Below are positions 1 through 8,751 of a stretch of DNA of 64,000 bases, one piece after another. Below the pieces are notes generated by a model, which did not search any database, was not told where the DNA came from, and saw only the letters and a program-made list of their open reading frames with translations. The position numbers and the translations under genes were made by a program. Position 1 is the first letter of the stretch, and the number at the start of each line of letters is the position of its first letter. Location: assembly GCA_025362295.1 (NCBI GenBank), contig JANYGX010000005.1, positions 1 to 64,000 on the forward strand, given 5' to 3'. Source of the DNA: Sphingomonadales bacterium (lineage in GTDB: Bacteria; Pseudomonadota; Alphaproteobacteria; Sphingomonadales; Sphingomonadaceae).

Positions 1-508
1 ACCCTCCCAGAATATTCTTGAGGTCTCTACATTCGATCAAAAAACTGTAATTGGTGCTGCCGAGCGGACATTCGGCAAGGGCACACAAGGTGTTGGCAAG
101 GTCATTGAGCGCATATTTGGCGATCTGGGCAGGCCCAACGGGTATATTGTTGGCCGTGAGGCAAGTGCTGCATTTGTCGGTGGCATTCGCTACGGCGACG
201 GTATTTTATACCATAAAATTGAAGGTGAGAAAAAAGTCTATTGGACTGGGCCATCGGTTGGTTTTGATATTGGTGGCGATGCATCGCGCAGCTTCACGCT
301 TGTTTACCGCCTCAATGATACCAATGACATATTCAAACGCTTCCCAGCGGTGGAAGGCAAGGTCTATTTCATTGGTGGCTTTTCAGTGAATTATCATCAA
401 AATGGAAGCATTATTCTGGCACCCATTCATCTTGGTGCTGGTTGGCGACTTGGTATCAACATTGGCTATCTGCATTATACCAGAGAACGCACCGTATTGC
501 CGTTTTAA
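1..508 (+). CDS. eipA: EipA/DUF1134 periplasmic envelope protein, 5' end cut by the window
   Basis: The reading frame is open from base 2 to the TAA at 506-508, so only the C-terminal ~168 residues are present. The protein contains FGKGTQGVGKVIER followed by GRPNGYIVGREASAAFVGGI, a glycine-rich pattern typical of the DUF1134 family, and ends in RERTVLPF. In Brucella this family is EipA, a periplasmic protein that supports envelope integrity; the fold is a small beta-barrel. The signal peptide and start lie left of the window. The assignment rests on remembered family motifs, not on a search. Confidence 0.8.
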   Translation, partial: PSQNILEVSTFDQKTVIGAAERTFGKGTQGVGKVIERIFGDLGRPNGYIVGREASAAFVGGIRYGDGILYHKIEGEKKVYWTGPSVGFDIGGDASRSFTLVYRLNDTNDIFKRFPAVEGKVYFIGGFSVNYHQNGSIILAPIHLGAGWRLGINIGYLHYTRERTVLPF

Positions 509-567
509 GCATTTATAACTGATCTGGTCAGACAAAAAAGGCGTAATGATTAATTAAAGGATTGATT

Positions 568-1107
568 ATGCGCTTTAACACCATTTTTGCCCTGGCTTTG
601 TGTACCGTTGCCACAACATCGTGCGCCACGATGACTATTAACGATTTTAGCTCCGGTAAGCCTGAACTTGATGTGGAAAAATATTTTGCCGGTCGCACGG
701 TGGCAAATGGGATATTTGAGGATCGATTCGGTACAATAAGACGTCAGTTTGTTGCGACGGTTGACGGAAAATTAGTTGACGACGCCTTCATGCTTGATGA
801 AAATTTTATTTGGAACGACGGTGAAAAACAGCACAGGCTATGGACACTGAAGCGGACTGGACCAAACACATATGAAGGTCGCACACCGGAGGTTATTGGT
901 GTTGCACAAGGCACTCGATCGGGAAATGCTTTTAACCTCAACTACGATATCAAACTGAAGGTTGGTGAAAACAAATATTGGAAAGTTCACTTTAACGACT
1001 GGATGCTTTTGCAGCCCAACGGTGTTGTTATCAACCGAGCATACGTTACGAGATGGGGTTTTGATGTCGGGTCAGTGACTATTAGCTTCCAGCATTCGCA
1101 ACCCTAA
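568..1107 (+). CDS. DUF3833 family lipoprotein
   Basis: A 179-residue protein. An in-frame TTG lies at 562, but AAAGG at 556-560 sits seven bases before the ATG at 568, which was chosen. Residues 1-20 form a hydrophobic leader ending in TTSCA, a somewhat weak lipobox, so it is probably a membrane-anchored lipoprotein. The body has the DUF3833 pattern: a GIFEDRFG motif, a D-x-F-x-W-x-DGE stretch, an aromatic WTL and the conserved FNDWMLL followed by NRAYVTRWG. The family has no established biochemical role. Its 3' end overlaps the convergent cold-shock gene by 36 bases. Confidence 0.75.
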   Translation: MRFNTIFALALCTVATTSCATMTINDFSSGKPELDVEKYFAGRTVANGIFEDRFGTIRRQFVATVDGKLVDDAFMLDENFIWNDGEKQHRLWTLKRTGPNTYEGRTPEVIGVAQGTRSGNAFNLNYDIKLKVGENKYWKVHFNDWMLLQPNGVVINRAYVTRWGFDVGSVTISFQHSQP

Positions 1108-1293
1108 AGCCGCAAGTCTTCCATCAGAGAGCTGTGTGAGTTCAAATTCAAGACGGTCCCCATCATTCAAAACATCCATGCCAGCTTCATGAATTGAAGA
1201 CACGTGGACAAAAACATCACGCGCACCAAAGTCTGGTTTGATAAAACCAAAGCCTTTTTTACGGTTAAACCATTTTACAATGCCTGTAGCCAT
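1072..1293 (-). CDS. Cold-shock domain protein (CspA family)
   Basis: A 73-residue single cold-shock domain. MATGIVKWFNRKKGFGFI carries RNP1 (KGFGFI) and VFVHVSSI carries RNP2, the aromatic single-strand nucleic-acid binding surface. Such proteins act as RNA chaperones or antiterminators. The ATG at 1291-1293 gives the canonical N-terminus; the open frame continues upstream to 1386 but that part has no Csp similarity. It starts five bases after the stop of the JAMM protease gene on the same strand, so the two may be co-transcribed. The last 36 bases overlap the DUF3833 gene tail to tail. Confidence 0.92.
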   Translation of the reverse strand: MATGIVKWFNRKKGFGFIKPDFGARDVFVHVSSIHEAGMDVLNDGDRLEFELTQLSDGRLAALGLRMLEANSH

Positions 1294-1298
1294 GAATG

Positions 1299-1748
1299 TT
1301 ATGTAACGATGATTTCGCATTCTGCAAAGCGGTGTGGTGCCATGGTTATAAACACTCTGGTTATTTTGCCTGCGATTATGATCCAAAGTGTATTTGTCGC
1401 GTGAGCGTGAGCAATATCAGTTAACGACGGTTCAGCATCACGGCTCGGATGAGAATGATAATAGCCGATAAGGCGGTTTCTATTGGCGCGATGGGCTGCA
1501 ACAAGCGCGGCAGGGCCAATTTCAAAATGAGTTTGGGGAGTCGGGGAAACGTTGGGGGTTGGAATTAAGTCTTCAATGAAAGCATCATTTAAGAAAGTTA
1601 ATTTCTTCTCAAGCTCGCCTTTCACCTTAAAAGGAGGAGACATTGCTAAAAAATCCCCAACTATAAAACCACAGCACTCTAAAGGCGTTGCCGTAGCGGC
1701 TGCCTGCTGCAGAGTATCAAGCAGCACTTGAGAGATTATGACCTTCAT
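1299..1748 (-). CDS. JAMM/MPN-domain zinc metalloprotease (Mov34/PAD-1 family)
   Basis: A 149-residue stand-alone MPN domain. The JAMM metal-binding set is intact: Glu24 in PLECCGFIVG, His98 and His100 in YYHSHP, and Asp111 in EPSLTD, giving H-x-H-x10-D. In bacteria such proteins cleave ubiquitin-like sulfur carriers (CysO-type) or related isopeptide substrates; the substrate here is unknown and no MoaD/ThiS-like gene is nearby. It is divergent from rluD with only 15 bases between start codons, so both promoters must lie inside coding sequence or overlap. The cold-shock gene follows directly. Confidence 0.85.
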   Translation of the reverse strand: MKVIISQVLLDTLQQAAATATPLECCGFIVGDFLAMSPPFKVKGELEKKLTFLNDAFIEDLIPTPNVSPTPQTHFEIGPAALVAAHRANRNRLIGYYHSHPSRDAEPSLTDIAHAHATNTLWIIIAGKITRVFITMAPHRFAECEIIVT

Positions 1749-1763
1749 GCCATCAGTCTAACA

Positions 1764-2723
1764 ATGACCACTGCCACAATCCACAGCGTAACTATTGACA
1801 CAACCGGCCTGCGACTGGACCGGGCTTTGGCACTGGCTATTCCCATCCTGAGTCGGGAACGTATCAAAGCCCTGATCTCAACGGGAGAGGTCATGAAAGA
1901 CGGTATATTAACGCGCGATCCCGCCCGTAAGGTTAAAATTGGCGACGTGTACAGTATAACCGTTCCGCCGCCTGTGACAGCCGAAGCCGAAGCACAGGAT
2001 ATAGCGCTTAATGTTATATTCGAAGATGAGCATCTGCTGATCGTCAATAAGCCAGCAGGCTTGGTGGTGCACCCAGCGGCTGGCAATTATGATGGCACCA
2101 TGGTCAATGCACTGCTCCACCACTGTGCGGGACGCCTTTCCGGCATTGGTGGGGTAGCGCGCCCTGGCATTGTGCACCGCATTGACAAAGACACATCCGG
2201 CTTGCTGGTGGTGGCCAAAACCGACCCAACACACGTAGGTTTGTCCCGCCAGTTCGCCGCTCATACCGTCATTCGTGTTTATACCGCCATTACCACTGGC
2301 GTGCCCAACCCGACGATTGGCAGAATAGCCGCCAATCTGGCGCGCTCATCTCATGACCGTAAAAAAATTGCCATCGTCTCAGATGGTCATGGGAAGCACG
2401 CCATTACACATTACAAGGTGATTGAAACCTTTAAAAATACAGCAGCCCTCATTGAGGTATCCCTTGAAACCGGCCGCACCCATCAGGTACGCGTTCATAT
2501 GGCCTCGATCGGTCACCCGCTGCTGGGTGATCCGGTATATGCTACACGCCGCAGTGGCACCCCCTTGAAACCCCTGCTCGACACTCTCATATTTAAGCGG
2601 CAGGCATTGCACGCTGGCATTCTTGGCTTTGTACACCCCATTACCGGCGTTAAAATGCATTTCAGCGCAACCTTACCACTGGATATCGAGTTGTTAATAC
2701 AATCGTTACGAAATCAGATATAA
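1764..2723 (+). CDS. rluD: RluA/RluD family 23S rRNA pseudouridine synthase
   Basis: A 319-residue protein. An N-terminal S4 RNA-binding domain (LRLDRALALAIPILSRERI, ISTGEV) precedes the catalytic domain with the motif HRIDKDTSGLLVVAKT, whose Asp is the nucleophile, then GRTHQVRVHMASIGHPLLGDPVY near the C-terminus. It converts specific uridines in large-subunit rRNA (helix 69 in E. coli RluD) to pseudouridine. The ATG at 1764 was chosen because an upstream alternative at 1728 would run into the divergent JAMM gene and adds residues outside the family. rpoH follows on the same strand. Confidence 0.9.
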   Translation: MTTATIHSVTIDTTGLRLDRALALAIPILSRERIKALISTGEVMKDGILTRDPARKVKIGDVYSITVPPPVTAEAEAQDIALNVIFEDEHLLIVNKPAGLVVHPAAGNYDGTMVNALLHHCAGRLSGIGGVARPGIVHRIDKDTSGLLVVAKTDPTHVGLSRQFAAHTVIRVYTAITTGVPNPTIGRIAANLARSSHDRKKIAIVSDGHGKHAITHYKVIETFKNTAALIEVSLETGRTHQVRVHMASIGHPLLGDPVYATRRSGTPLKPLLDTLIFKRQALHAGILGFVHPITGVKMHFSATLPLDIELLIQSLRNQI

Positions 2724-2819
2724 TGCTAAAATATAGAAACAGTGAGTTCATAATACACTGACTTGTGCCGATATGAAGAACAATGCTAACAATCACTACA
2801 CTGAAATTGGAGATTGGTT

Positions 2820-3731
2820 ATGACTTCTAAGTCTCATGCTTTGGCGTTTCCCTCTGGCGGCGGATTAGCCGGCGAGGCGTCGCTTAGCGCGTACCTGCAA
2901 CAAATTCGCAAGTTCCCCGTACTGACCCAGCAAGAGGAATATAGCCTTGCCACGCGCTGGACGCAGCAACAGGATACAAAAGCTGCCCACCAGCTTGTTA
3001 CCAGCCACCTGCGTCTGGTTGCCAAGCTTGCCACCAAATATCGCGGCTACGGCCTGCCGATGTCTGAGCTTATTGCCGAGGGCAATATCGGCCTGATGCA
3101 AGGTGTGAAGAAGTTTGACCCTGAACGCGGTTTTCGCCTCGCAACCTATGCCATGTGGTGGATAAAGGCCTCAATGCAGGAATATATCCTGCGCTCATGG
3201 TCGCTGGTAAAAATCGGCACGACAGCTGCCCAGAAAAAACTGTTTTTCAATTTGCGCCGCATGAAGGGCAAGCTTGAATCGATTGGTGAAGGTGAAATTT
3301 CCCCAGATAATGTTGCAAAAATTGCTACAACCTTAAAGGTGAGTGAAGCCGAAGTTTTGTCAATGGACCGTCGCATGGCCGGTGGTGGCGACACATCTTT
3401 GAATGTTGCACTGTATGATGATGGCGAAGGCCAATGGCAGGACAGCATTGCGGATGACGGCCCGGCACAAGATGAAATTGTTGCCGAGGCGCAGGAACGC
3501 AGCCAGCGGCATGCCCTGCTGAATGGTGCGCTTAGCGGACTGAACGAACGTGAGCGTGCTATATTTTCAGCGCGGCGCTTGCAGGACGAACCGGAAACAC
3601 TCGAGGACTTATCACAGCGCTATAGTGTGAGTCGCGAACGCATCCGCCAGATTGAAGTGCGCGCATTTGAGAAAGTGCAAAAGTCGATTGTAGCTAAGGC
3701 CAGTGAGCAGCGGCTACTTGAAGTGGCGTAA
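2820..3731 (+). CDS. rpoH: RNA polymerase heat-shock sigma factor RpoH (sigma-32)
   Basis: A 303-residue sigma-70 family protein. Region 2 is present as LVTSHLRLVAKLATKYRGYG, then ATYAMWWIKASMQEYILRSW. The RpoH-specific box follows as AAQKKLFFNLRRMK, and region 4.2 as LSQRYSVSRERIRQIEVRAFEKVQ. It directs transcription of heat-shock genes; clpA, a likely target class, is in this same window. The start is ATG 2820, because GGAG at 2809-2812 is seven bases upstream; the TTG at 2814 is less likely. It lies 96 bases after rluD and is convergent with the quinone oxidoreductase gene. Confidence 0.93.
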   Translation: MTSKSHALAFPSGGGLAGEASLSAYLQQIRKFPVLTQQEEYSLATRWTQQQDTKAAHQLVTSHLRLVAKLATKYRGYGLPMSELIAEGNIGLMQGVKKFDPERGFRLATYAMWWIKASMQEYILRSWSLVKIGTTAAQKKLFFNLRRMKGKLESIGEGEISPDNVAKIATTLKVSEAEVLSMDRRMAGGGDTSLNVALYDDGEGQWQDSIADDGPAQDEIVAEAQERSQRHALLNGALSGLNERERAIFSARRLQDEPETLEDLSQRYSVSRERIRQIEVRAFEKVQKSIVAKASEQRLLEVA

Positions 3732-3779
3732 TTCAATTATGATGAATTTTACCGCGCTTAAATAATTTAATTGCGGTGA

Positions 3780-4796
3780 TTAATTCGTCATACTTGAAAT
3801 TTCCAACACGATTTTGCCTATGTGCGCGCTGCTTTCCATTCGCACATGTGCGGTCGCCGCATCTTTGAGCGGATACGTGCTGTCTATCATCGGCAGACAG
3901 CGACCAGTATCGAGCACAGGCCACACCAATTCTTCAAGACTGGCCGCAATCATCGATTTGAATTCGACGGATTGCGGCCTGAGCGTCGAACCGGTGAGTG
4001 TCAGGCGGCGCTGCATGATCTTTGCCATATTGATTTCAGCCATAATCCCGCCCTGCACGGCAATCGTAATATGACGCCCCATTATAGCCAAGCAATCAAG
4101 ATTACGCGCCACATAGTTGCCAGCAACCATATCAAGCACAATATCAACGCCGCGCCCCTCGGTGAAATTTTTGATCTCGGTTACGAAATCAGCTGACCTG
4201 TAATTGATGGCCCTTGTGGCCCCAAGCTTTTCGCAAGCCGCGCACTTTTCATCAGAACCAGCAGTTGCATATACGGTAAGCCCGAATTCTTTGGCGAGCA
4301 TTATCGCGGTCGTGCCGATGCCACTTGAGCCGCCATGAATGAGCACAGAATCGCCGTTGGCGGCATAGCCACGTTCAAACAAGTTGAACCAAACCGTGAA
4401 GAAGGTTTCCGGGATGGCCGCGGCTTCCACAAAAGACGCGCCTTTCGGTATGGGCAGACACTGGCCCTCTGGGGCCGTGCAATACTCTGCGTAGCCACCA
4501 CCGGCCACAAGTGCGCACACGCGCGCGCCAACCTGGAAGCGGGTTACATTTTGGCCGACTGCAACGATGGTACCGGCGACTTCAAGACCAGGAATATCCG
4601 TGACACCCGGGGGCGGCGCATAAAGCCCACGCCGTTGCAACACATCGGGCCGGTTGACTCCGGCGGCGTGTATCTGGATCAGCACGTCTGACCCGCCTAC
4701 GGTTGGCATGGGGCGGGTTTCAGGTTTCAGCACATCAGGTTCCCCGGGCGCTGAAATCGCAATCGCTGTCATGGTCTTTGGCAAATCCGCAAACAT
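3780..4796 (-). CDS. NAD(P)H quinone oxidoreductase, PIG3/zeta-crystallin family
   Basis: A 338-residue zinc-independent medium-chain reductase. The N-terminal GroES-like part has IHAAGVNRPDVLQRRGLY and PGLEVAGTIVAVG; the Rossmann part has GDSVLIHGGSSGIGTTAIMLAK and GATRAINYRS. Members reduce quinones with NADPH. The start was placed at ATG 4794-4796 because GAGGGA at 4803-4808 is well spaced; the later ATG at 4772 would give the shorter MTAIAI start. It is divergent from DUF1192, a neighbour pairing seen repeatedly in alphaproteobacteria. Confidence 0.88.
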   Translation of the reverse strand: MFADLPKTMTAIAISAPGEPDVLKPETRPMPTVGGSDVLIQIHAAGVNRPDVLQRRGLYAPPPGVTDIPGLEVAGTIVAVGQNVTRFQVGARVCALVAGGGYAEYCTAPEGQCLPIPKGASFVEAAAIPETFFTVWFNLFERGYAANGDSVLIHGGSSGIGTTAIMLAKEFGLTVYATAGSDEKCAACEKLGATRAINYRSADFVTEIKNFTEGRGVDIVLDMVAGNYVARNLDCLAIMGRHITIAVQGGIMAEINMAKIMQRRLTLTGSTLRPQSVEFKSMIAASLEELVWPVLDTGRCLPMIDSTYPLKDAATAHVRMESSAHIGKIVLEISSMTN

Positions 4797-4884
4797 TCTA
4801 TAGTCCCTCAATTTTTGTAGATAATCCGTGACTTATGTCATAGTCTATCAACAGTTTTGGTCAAGCAATGAGCTGGAGATGACG

Positions 4885-5082
4885 ATGGACCTTGAAGATG
4901 CCCTGCCGCGCAGGCAGAATGATGCGCTTGTTGCCCTGCAAAAAGAAGACCTTGACCGGCTGTCCCGTGATGAACTGGCGGAGCGGATCGCTGGTCTTAA
5001 CGCTGAAATTGCACGCACCCAGGCCAAACTCGACGGGGCGTCAAAATTCCGGTCTGCGGCGGAAGCATTTTTCAGGCAATAA
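4885..5082 (+). CDS. DUF1192 family small protein
   Basis: A 65-residue charged, helical protein: MDLEDALPRRQNDALVALQ, then LSRDELAERIAGLNAEIART and KFRSAAEAFFRQ at the end. This is the standard DUF1192 layout (acidic start, PRR, heptad-like coiled coil, R-x-A-x-x-FF). Its function is not known. Of two in-frame ATGs, 4885 was picked because GGAG at 4874-4877 lies seven bases ahead, whereas it almost touches the ATG at 4879. It is divergent from the quinone oxidoreductase gene. Confidence 0.82.
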   Translation: MDLEDALPRRQNDALVALQKEDLDRLSRDELAERIAGLNAEIARTQAKLDGASKFRSAAEAFFRQ

Positions 5083-5254
5083 TTTCATAATAAATTTGCA
5101 GTGTCTCAATACCAAACTTTTAAATATAATTCCAACGAAAGTCAGGTTGATACTGTTTGTGAATTGTAATTTGACAATCATTTTATAGGGCATTGGCCGT
5201 GATTAGAAAATTGTCACGAAAAATTCACAGCTGGCAAATATTAAATCACATGAA

Positions 5255-5830
5255 TTATTCTTCAAGCAGTTCTTCTACGCTTGTTGCCTTAACAATACGC
5301 GATGCAAGGCTTATGGCATGGCCGGCGCGCACCAGCGCACTCACTTCACGATTGATTATTTTGGGCATGGTTTTTGAATCAAGCTGTTTGCCTTCACGGC
5401 GAAAAGGGCCAAGGCCACGTTTTTCAGCAAACCTTAAAGCCAGCGCCATTGGTGTATCCTGCTCCTCACCGAGGGCTTGATTGGAGTCTGTATTACCCAC
5501 GCCTTTGATATACAGCATTTGCCGCGCGCGGCGTTCCCCGAAACCTTTGCGATGGGCTTGCCCGACCACCATGGTGGCGACGCTGGTATCGTTGACGACA
5601 CCGATTCGAACCATATCGCTGGCTAGATTACGCACCAGCTCGGAAGGCACCGCGGCCCCGTTTTCCCAACCACGTTCGCGAATTTTACGATTAAGATATT
5701 CGACCAGCTTTTTTTCGGTGACGGCAAAGCGACCAACATAATAAAGAGCAATAGCCCTCAAAAGCTCTGAATTAAGGGGCTTAAGCACCTTTTTGGTGAA
5801 TTTTGAAGGGCGGCCATAGGCCATAATCAT
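5255..5830 (-). CDS. recX: RecX family regulatory protein
   Basis: About 191 residues. The core matches RecX: LLRAIALYYVGRFAVTEKKL, LNRKIRERG, DMVRIGVVNDTSVATMVVGQ, RKGFGERRARQML and the repeated three-helix units. RecX binds RecA filaments and limits recombinase activity; recA itself is not in this window. Several starts are possible. AAAGG precedes the ATG at 5828-5830 (MIMAYG), which was chosen; the frame stays open to 5908. It is divergent from the acyl-AMP ligase gene. Confidence 0.78.
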   Translation of the reverse strand: MIMAYGRPSKFTKKVLKPLNSELLRAIALYYVGRFAVTEKKLVEYLNRKIRERGWENGAAVPSELVRNLASDMVRIGVVNDTSVATMVVGQAHRKGFGERRARQMLYIKGVGNTDSNQALGEEQDTPMALALRFAEKRGLGPFRREGKQLDSKTMPKIINREVSALVRAGHAISLASRIVKATSVEELLEE

Positions 5831-5929
5831 GCCTTTAGAGCTTATTTCGCCTGTCTGTTTAACAATCGTCATGAAGCTGCCACAGTCCCCGTGCTGTGTA
5901 TAGTTCAAAGTTAAAGGTATACGGCTCGT

Positions 5930-7684
5930 ATGACGACCAGCAAAACGGCAGGGGCGCTTTTGCCTACACCCACGCGCGATACGCTTCCCCGCCGATTCAG
6001 CGATTTCAACACTTTGCCCGAAGCGCTTGCTTATGCCGCACAGGGGCAGCGCGGGGCTAATTTTTATGATGCACGCGGATCGCTGAAGTCAATCATCAGC
6101 TTCAGTGATATACATCGCAAGGCGCAGACCATCGGCAAGCAACTGCTTGGCCTCGGCTTCAGGCCCGGTGACCGTATGGCCTTAATTGCCGAAACATCGC
6201 CGGATTTCATCTGTTATTTTTTGGGTGCGATGGAAGCTGGCCTGTGGCCAGTGCCGCTACCACTGCCAACATCGTTTGGCGGCAAAACCAATTATGTGCA
6301 GCAAATGCGCAGCCAGATTGAAAGTTGCGATGCGGCAGTTGTTGTCGGGCCCGACGATTTGCTGACTATTCTGAAATCTGCCACAGACAGTTTGCCCGTG
6401 CGATGGGTTGGCGGCTGGCGTGATTTTGACGCGCTGCCAGTGTCCAAACAACCGCTACCACATGCGCTGACCGGTGATATTGCCTATATACAATATTCAT
6501 CCGGCTCGACGCGCTTTCCGCACGGCGTTATCATCACCCATGCGTCGCTGATGAACAATTGCCACATTCAAGGCAAATACGGCGTTCAGGTGCAGGACAG
6601 CGACCGCAGTGTGTCTTGGTTACCGTTTTATCACGACATGGGACTGGTTGGCGGTTTTTTAACCGCGCTCTGTTCGCAAGTTTCGATGGATTTTCTGGCC
6701 ACCGAGGATTTTGCCAGGCGCCCCCTCACCTGGTTAAAAATGATCTCGGATAATCCGGATACCTCTGCGTGCTTCAGCCCGTCATTTGGCTACGACATCA
6801 CCACACGCCGTGTCGGGCCCGAGGCACTGGCAAAGTTTGATCTCTCGCGCTGGCGTTTGGCTGGCAACGGCGGCGATATGATCCGGCCGGACGTGATGCA
6901 AAAATTCATTGATACATTTGCACCCTGTGGTTTCAGGGCAGAAGCCTTTGTGCCAAGCTATGGTTTGGCAGAATGCACCTTGGGTGTCAGCTTCATGCCG
7001 CTGGGTGAAGGCATTGTGACTGACGAGGTTGATAAGGCGGTTTTACGCGACATAGGGTTAAAACTAAAATCGGACGACATTGGCGGCACACGCCAGTTTG
7101 TTAATTGCGGCAAGCCACTGCCGGGTTATGACATTCAAATTCGCAGCCGCGATGGTGAAGTGCTCAGCGGACGCTCAATCGGCACATTATTTGTCAAAGG
7201 CCCGTCGGTGATGCAAGGCTACTACCGCGATGCTGAGGCGACCGCTGCGTGCTTGTCTGCCGATGGTTGGCTGGATACCGGTGACATGGCATACTTGGCG
7301 AATGGCTACATTTATATTGTTGGCCGGATGAAAGACATGATTATCATCAACGGCAAAAATCATTGGCCGCAGGATATCGAATGGGCGGTTGAACAAATTC
7401 CGGGACTCCGAAACGGTGACATTGCTGCCTTTGGCATTACGGATATGAGCGGTGAGGAAATGCCCGCGGTGCTGGTACAGTGCCGTATGGCCGATGCTGT
7501 CGAGCGCGCCGCTTTCAAAGCGGATGTAACGGCGCGCGTGAAAAATATCACGGGCATGAACTGTCTGGTTGAGTTGGTGCCGCCACGCTCGTTGCCACGC
7601 ACGTCATCAGGCAAACTCTCCCGCTCGAAGGCCCGCACCCTGTATTTATCAGGTGATCTGGTGCCTGTTGACAAGGCAGCTTAA
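5930..7684 (+). CDS. Fatty acyl-AMP ligase-like acyl-ACP synthetase, probable AasR of ceramide synthesis
   Basis: A 584-residue ANL-superfamily adenylating enzyme. The phosphate loop is YSSGSTRFPHGVIITH, followed by SWLPFYHDMGLVGG (typical of fatty acyl-AMP ligases), the A5 motif PSYGLAEC, DTGDMAYLANGYIYIVGRMKD (A7/A8) and the A10 lysine in RTSSGKLSRSKA. It activates a fatty acid as acyl-AMP for loading onto a carrier protein. The next gene is a CerR-like epimerase; in Caulobacter the equivalent neighbours are AasR (acyl-ACP synthetase) and CerR, which supply and reduce ceramide precursors. Serine palmitoyltransferase, AcpR and the ceramide synthase are not in this window, so the pathway link is inference. 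Confidence 0.8.
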   Translation: MTTSKTAGALLPTPTRDTLPRRFSDFNTLPEALAYAAQGQRGANFYDARGSLKSIISFSDIHRKAQTIGKQLLGLGFRPGDRMALIAETSPDFICYFLGAMEAGLWPVPLPLPTSFGGKTNYVQQMRSQIESCDAAVVVGPDDLLTILKSATDSLPVRWVGGWRDFDALPVSKQPLPHALTGDIAYIQYSSGSTRFPHGVIITHASLMNNCHIQGKYGVQVQDSDRSVSWLPFYHDMGLVGGFLTALCSQVSMDFLATEDFARRPLTWLKMISDNPDTSACFSPSFGYDITTRRVGPEALAKFDLSRWRLAGNGGDMIRPDVMQKFIDTFAPCGFRAEAFVPSYGLAECTLGVSFMPLGEGIVTDEVDKAVLRDIGLKLKSDDIGGTRQFVNCGKPLPGYDIQIRSRDGEVLSGRSIGTLFVKGPSVMQGYYRDAEATAACLSADGWLDTGDMAYLANGYIYIVGRMKDMIIINGKNHWPQDIEWAVEQIPGLRNGDIAAFGITDMSGEEMPAVLVQCRMADAVERAAFKADVTARVKNITGMNCLVELVPPRSLPRTSSGKLSRSKARTLYLSGDLVPVDKAA

Positions 7685-7695
7685 GGCCGGGTGGC

Positions 7696-8613
7696 TTGAA
7701 AACTGTTGCCATCACCGGTGCAACCGGATTTGTAGGTTCGCATGTACTCTCGCGGCTTATAGCGAGCGGATATTCAGTTCGGGCTTTAAAGCGGCAGGCA
7801 AGTATCCCGCCTATCCTAAAAGAGGCTTTATGGATCGCTGGTACACTTTCAGACACGCCATCGCTTATCGAACTCTGTACCGGCGCTGATACACTCATTC
7901 ACAGTGCCGGTGTTATCAAGGCAAAACGTGAAGCGGATTTTATCGCTGGCAATGTTAAGGGCACGGAGAATTTGATTGCCGCTGCAAAACAGGCGGGCGT
8001 CAGGAGCATTATTTATGTGTCGTCGATTACAGCCCGAGAACCAACACTATCATATTATGCCAGCAGCAAAGCTCAAGCGGAACATTTGGTTGAAGCGAGC
8101 GGCATCGACTTTACAAACCTGCGCCTGACGGCAGTTTACGGACCGGGCGACAGTGAAACCCTGTCCTTCTTCAAAGCCGCCCAAGGGTTGCTGTTGCCCA
8201 TCTCTAACCCGCAGGCAAAACTCTCGCTTATTCATGTCGATGATACAGCATCAGCGATTGTTGCAGCTTGCAATAATGCAACGATTGGGCAAACCATTGA
8301 ATTATGTGATGGCACCGTGCTGACACAACGCGCGCTTGCAGAAGCCATAGCGACATCGGTAGCGGGTAATCCACGTATCTTTGCATTGCCCCGCAGTCTT
8401 GCCTGGTGTGCCGGAGGCATATCGGAGATCGTCTCAAGCCTGACCGGCAAAACGCCAATGCTCACACGACAAAAAGTGGCTGAGCTGTATCACGATGACT
8501 GGTCAACAACCGATACACAGCTCACGCAGCGCACAGGTTGGCAACCCGGTATCGATTTAACCAGTGGCCTGATGCAAACGTGCCGGTGGTACAAAGCGCA
8601 CGGCTGGTTGTGA
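7696..8613 (+). CDS. NAD-dependent epimerase/dehydratase, probable CerR (3-oxo-sphinganine/ceramide reductase)
   Basis: A 305-residue extended SDR. The nucleotide-binding motif is TGATGFVGSHV at the N-terminus and the catalytic pair is in YYASSKAQAE (Y-x-x-x-K). LRLTAVYGPGDSETLSFFKAA and IHVDDTASAIVAA are typical of the family. It starts with TTG only 11 bases after the acyl-AMP ligase stop, so the two form an operon. That arrangement parallels the Caulobacter aasR-cerR pair, where CerR reduces the 3-keto group of the ceramide precursor. A generic sugar-nucleotide epimerase is the alternative. Confidence 0.75.
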   Translation: MKTVAITGATGFVGSHVLSRLIASGYSVRALKRQASIPPILKEALWIAGTLSDTPSLIELCTGADTLIHSAGVIKAKREADFIAGNVKGTENLIAAAKQAGVRSIIYVSSITAREPTLSYYASSKAQAEHLVEASGIDFTNLRLTAVYGPGDSETLSFFKAAQGLLLPISNPQAKLSLIHVDDTASAIVAACNNATIGQTIELCDGTVLTQRALAEAIATSVAGNPRIFALPRSLAWCAGGISEIVSSLTGKTPMLTRQKVAELYHDDWSTTDTQLTQRTGWQPGIDLTSGLMQTCRWYKAHGWL

Positions 8614-8751
8614 GGGTTTAGCGCTTGATGACACGCCTTCTGAACATTGCATGTGATATCCTCTTACGTGCAAGGCCCACTTGCACTGCCACTATACGCA
8701 AGTGAAGATGGCCCCGAGGGTCTGCACGCCTGCCTAGTAACAAAAGTGGTG

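Noticed and set aside
3732-3779. Hairpin ACCGC...GCGGT between rpoH and the quinone oxidoreductase
   Set aside because: The stem is five bases with a long AT-rich loop and no T-run; too weak to call.
5193-5741. Two plus-strand ORFs opposite recX
   Set aside because: The minus strand encodes a clear RecX protein; the plus-strand translations look random.
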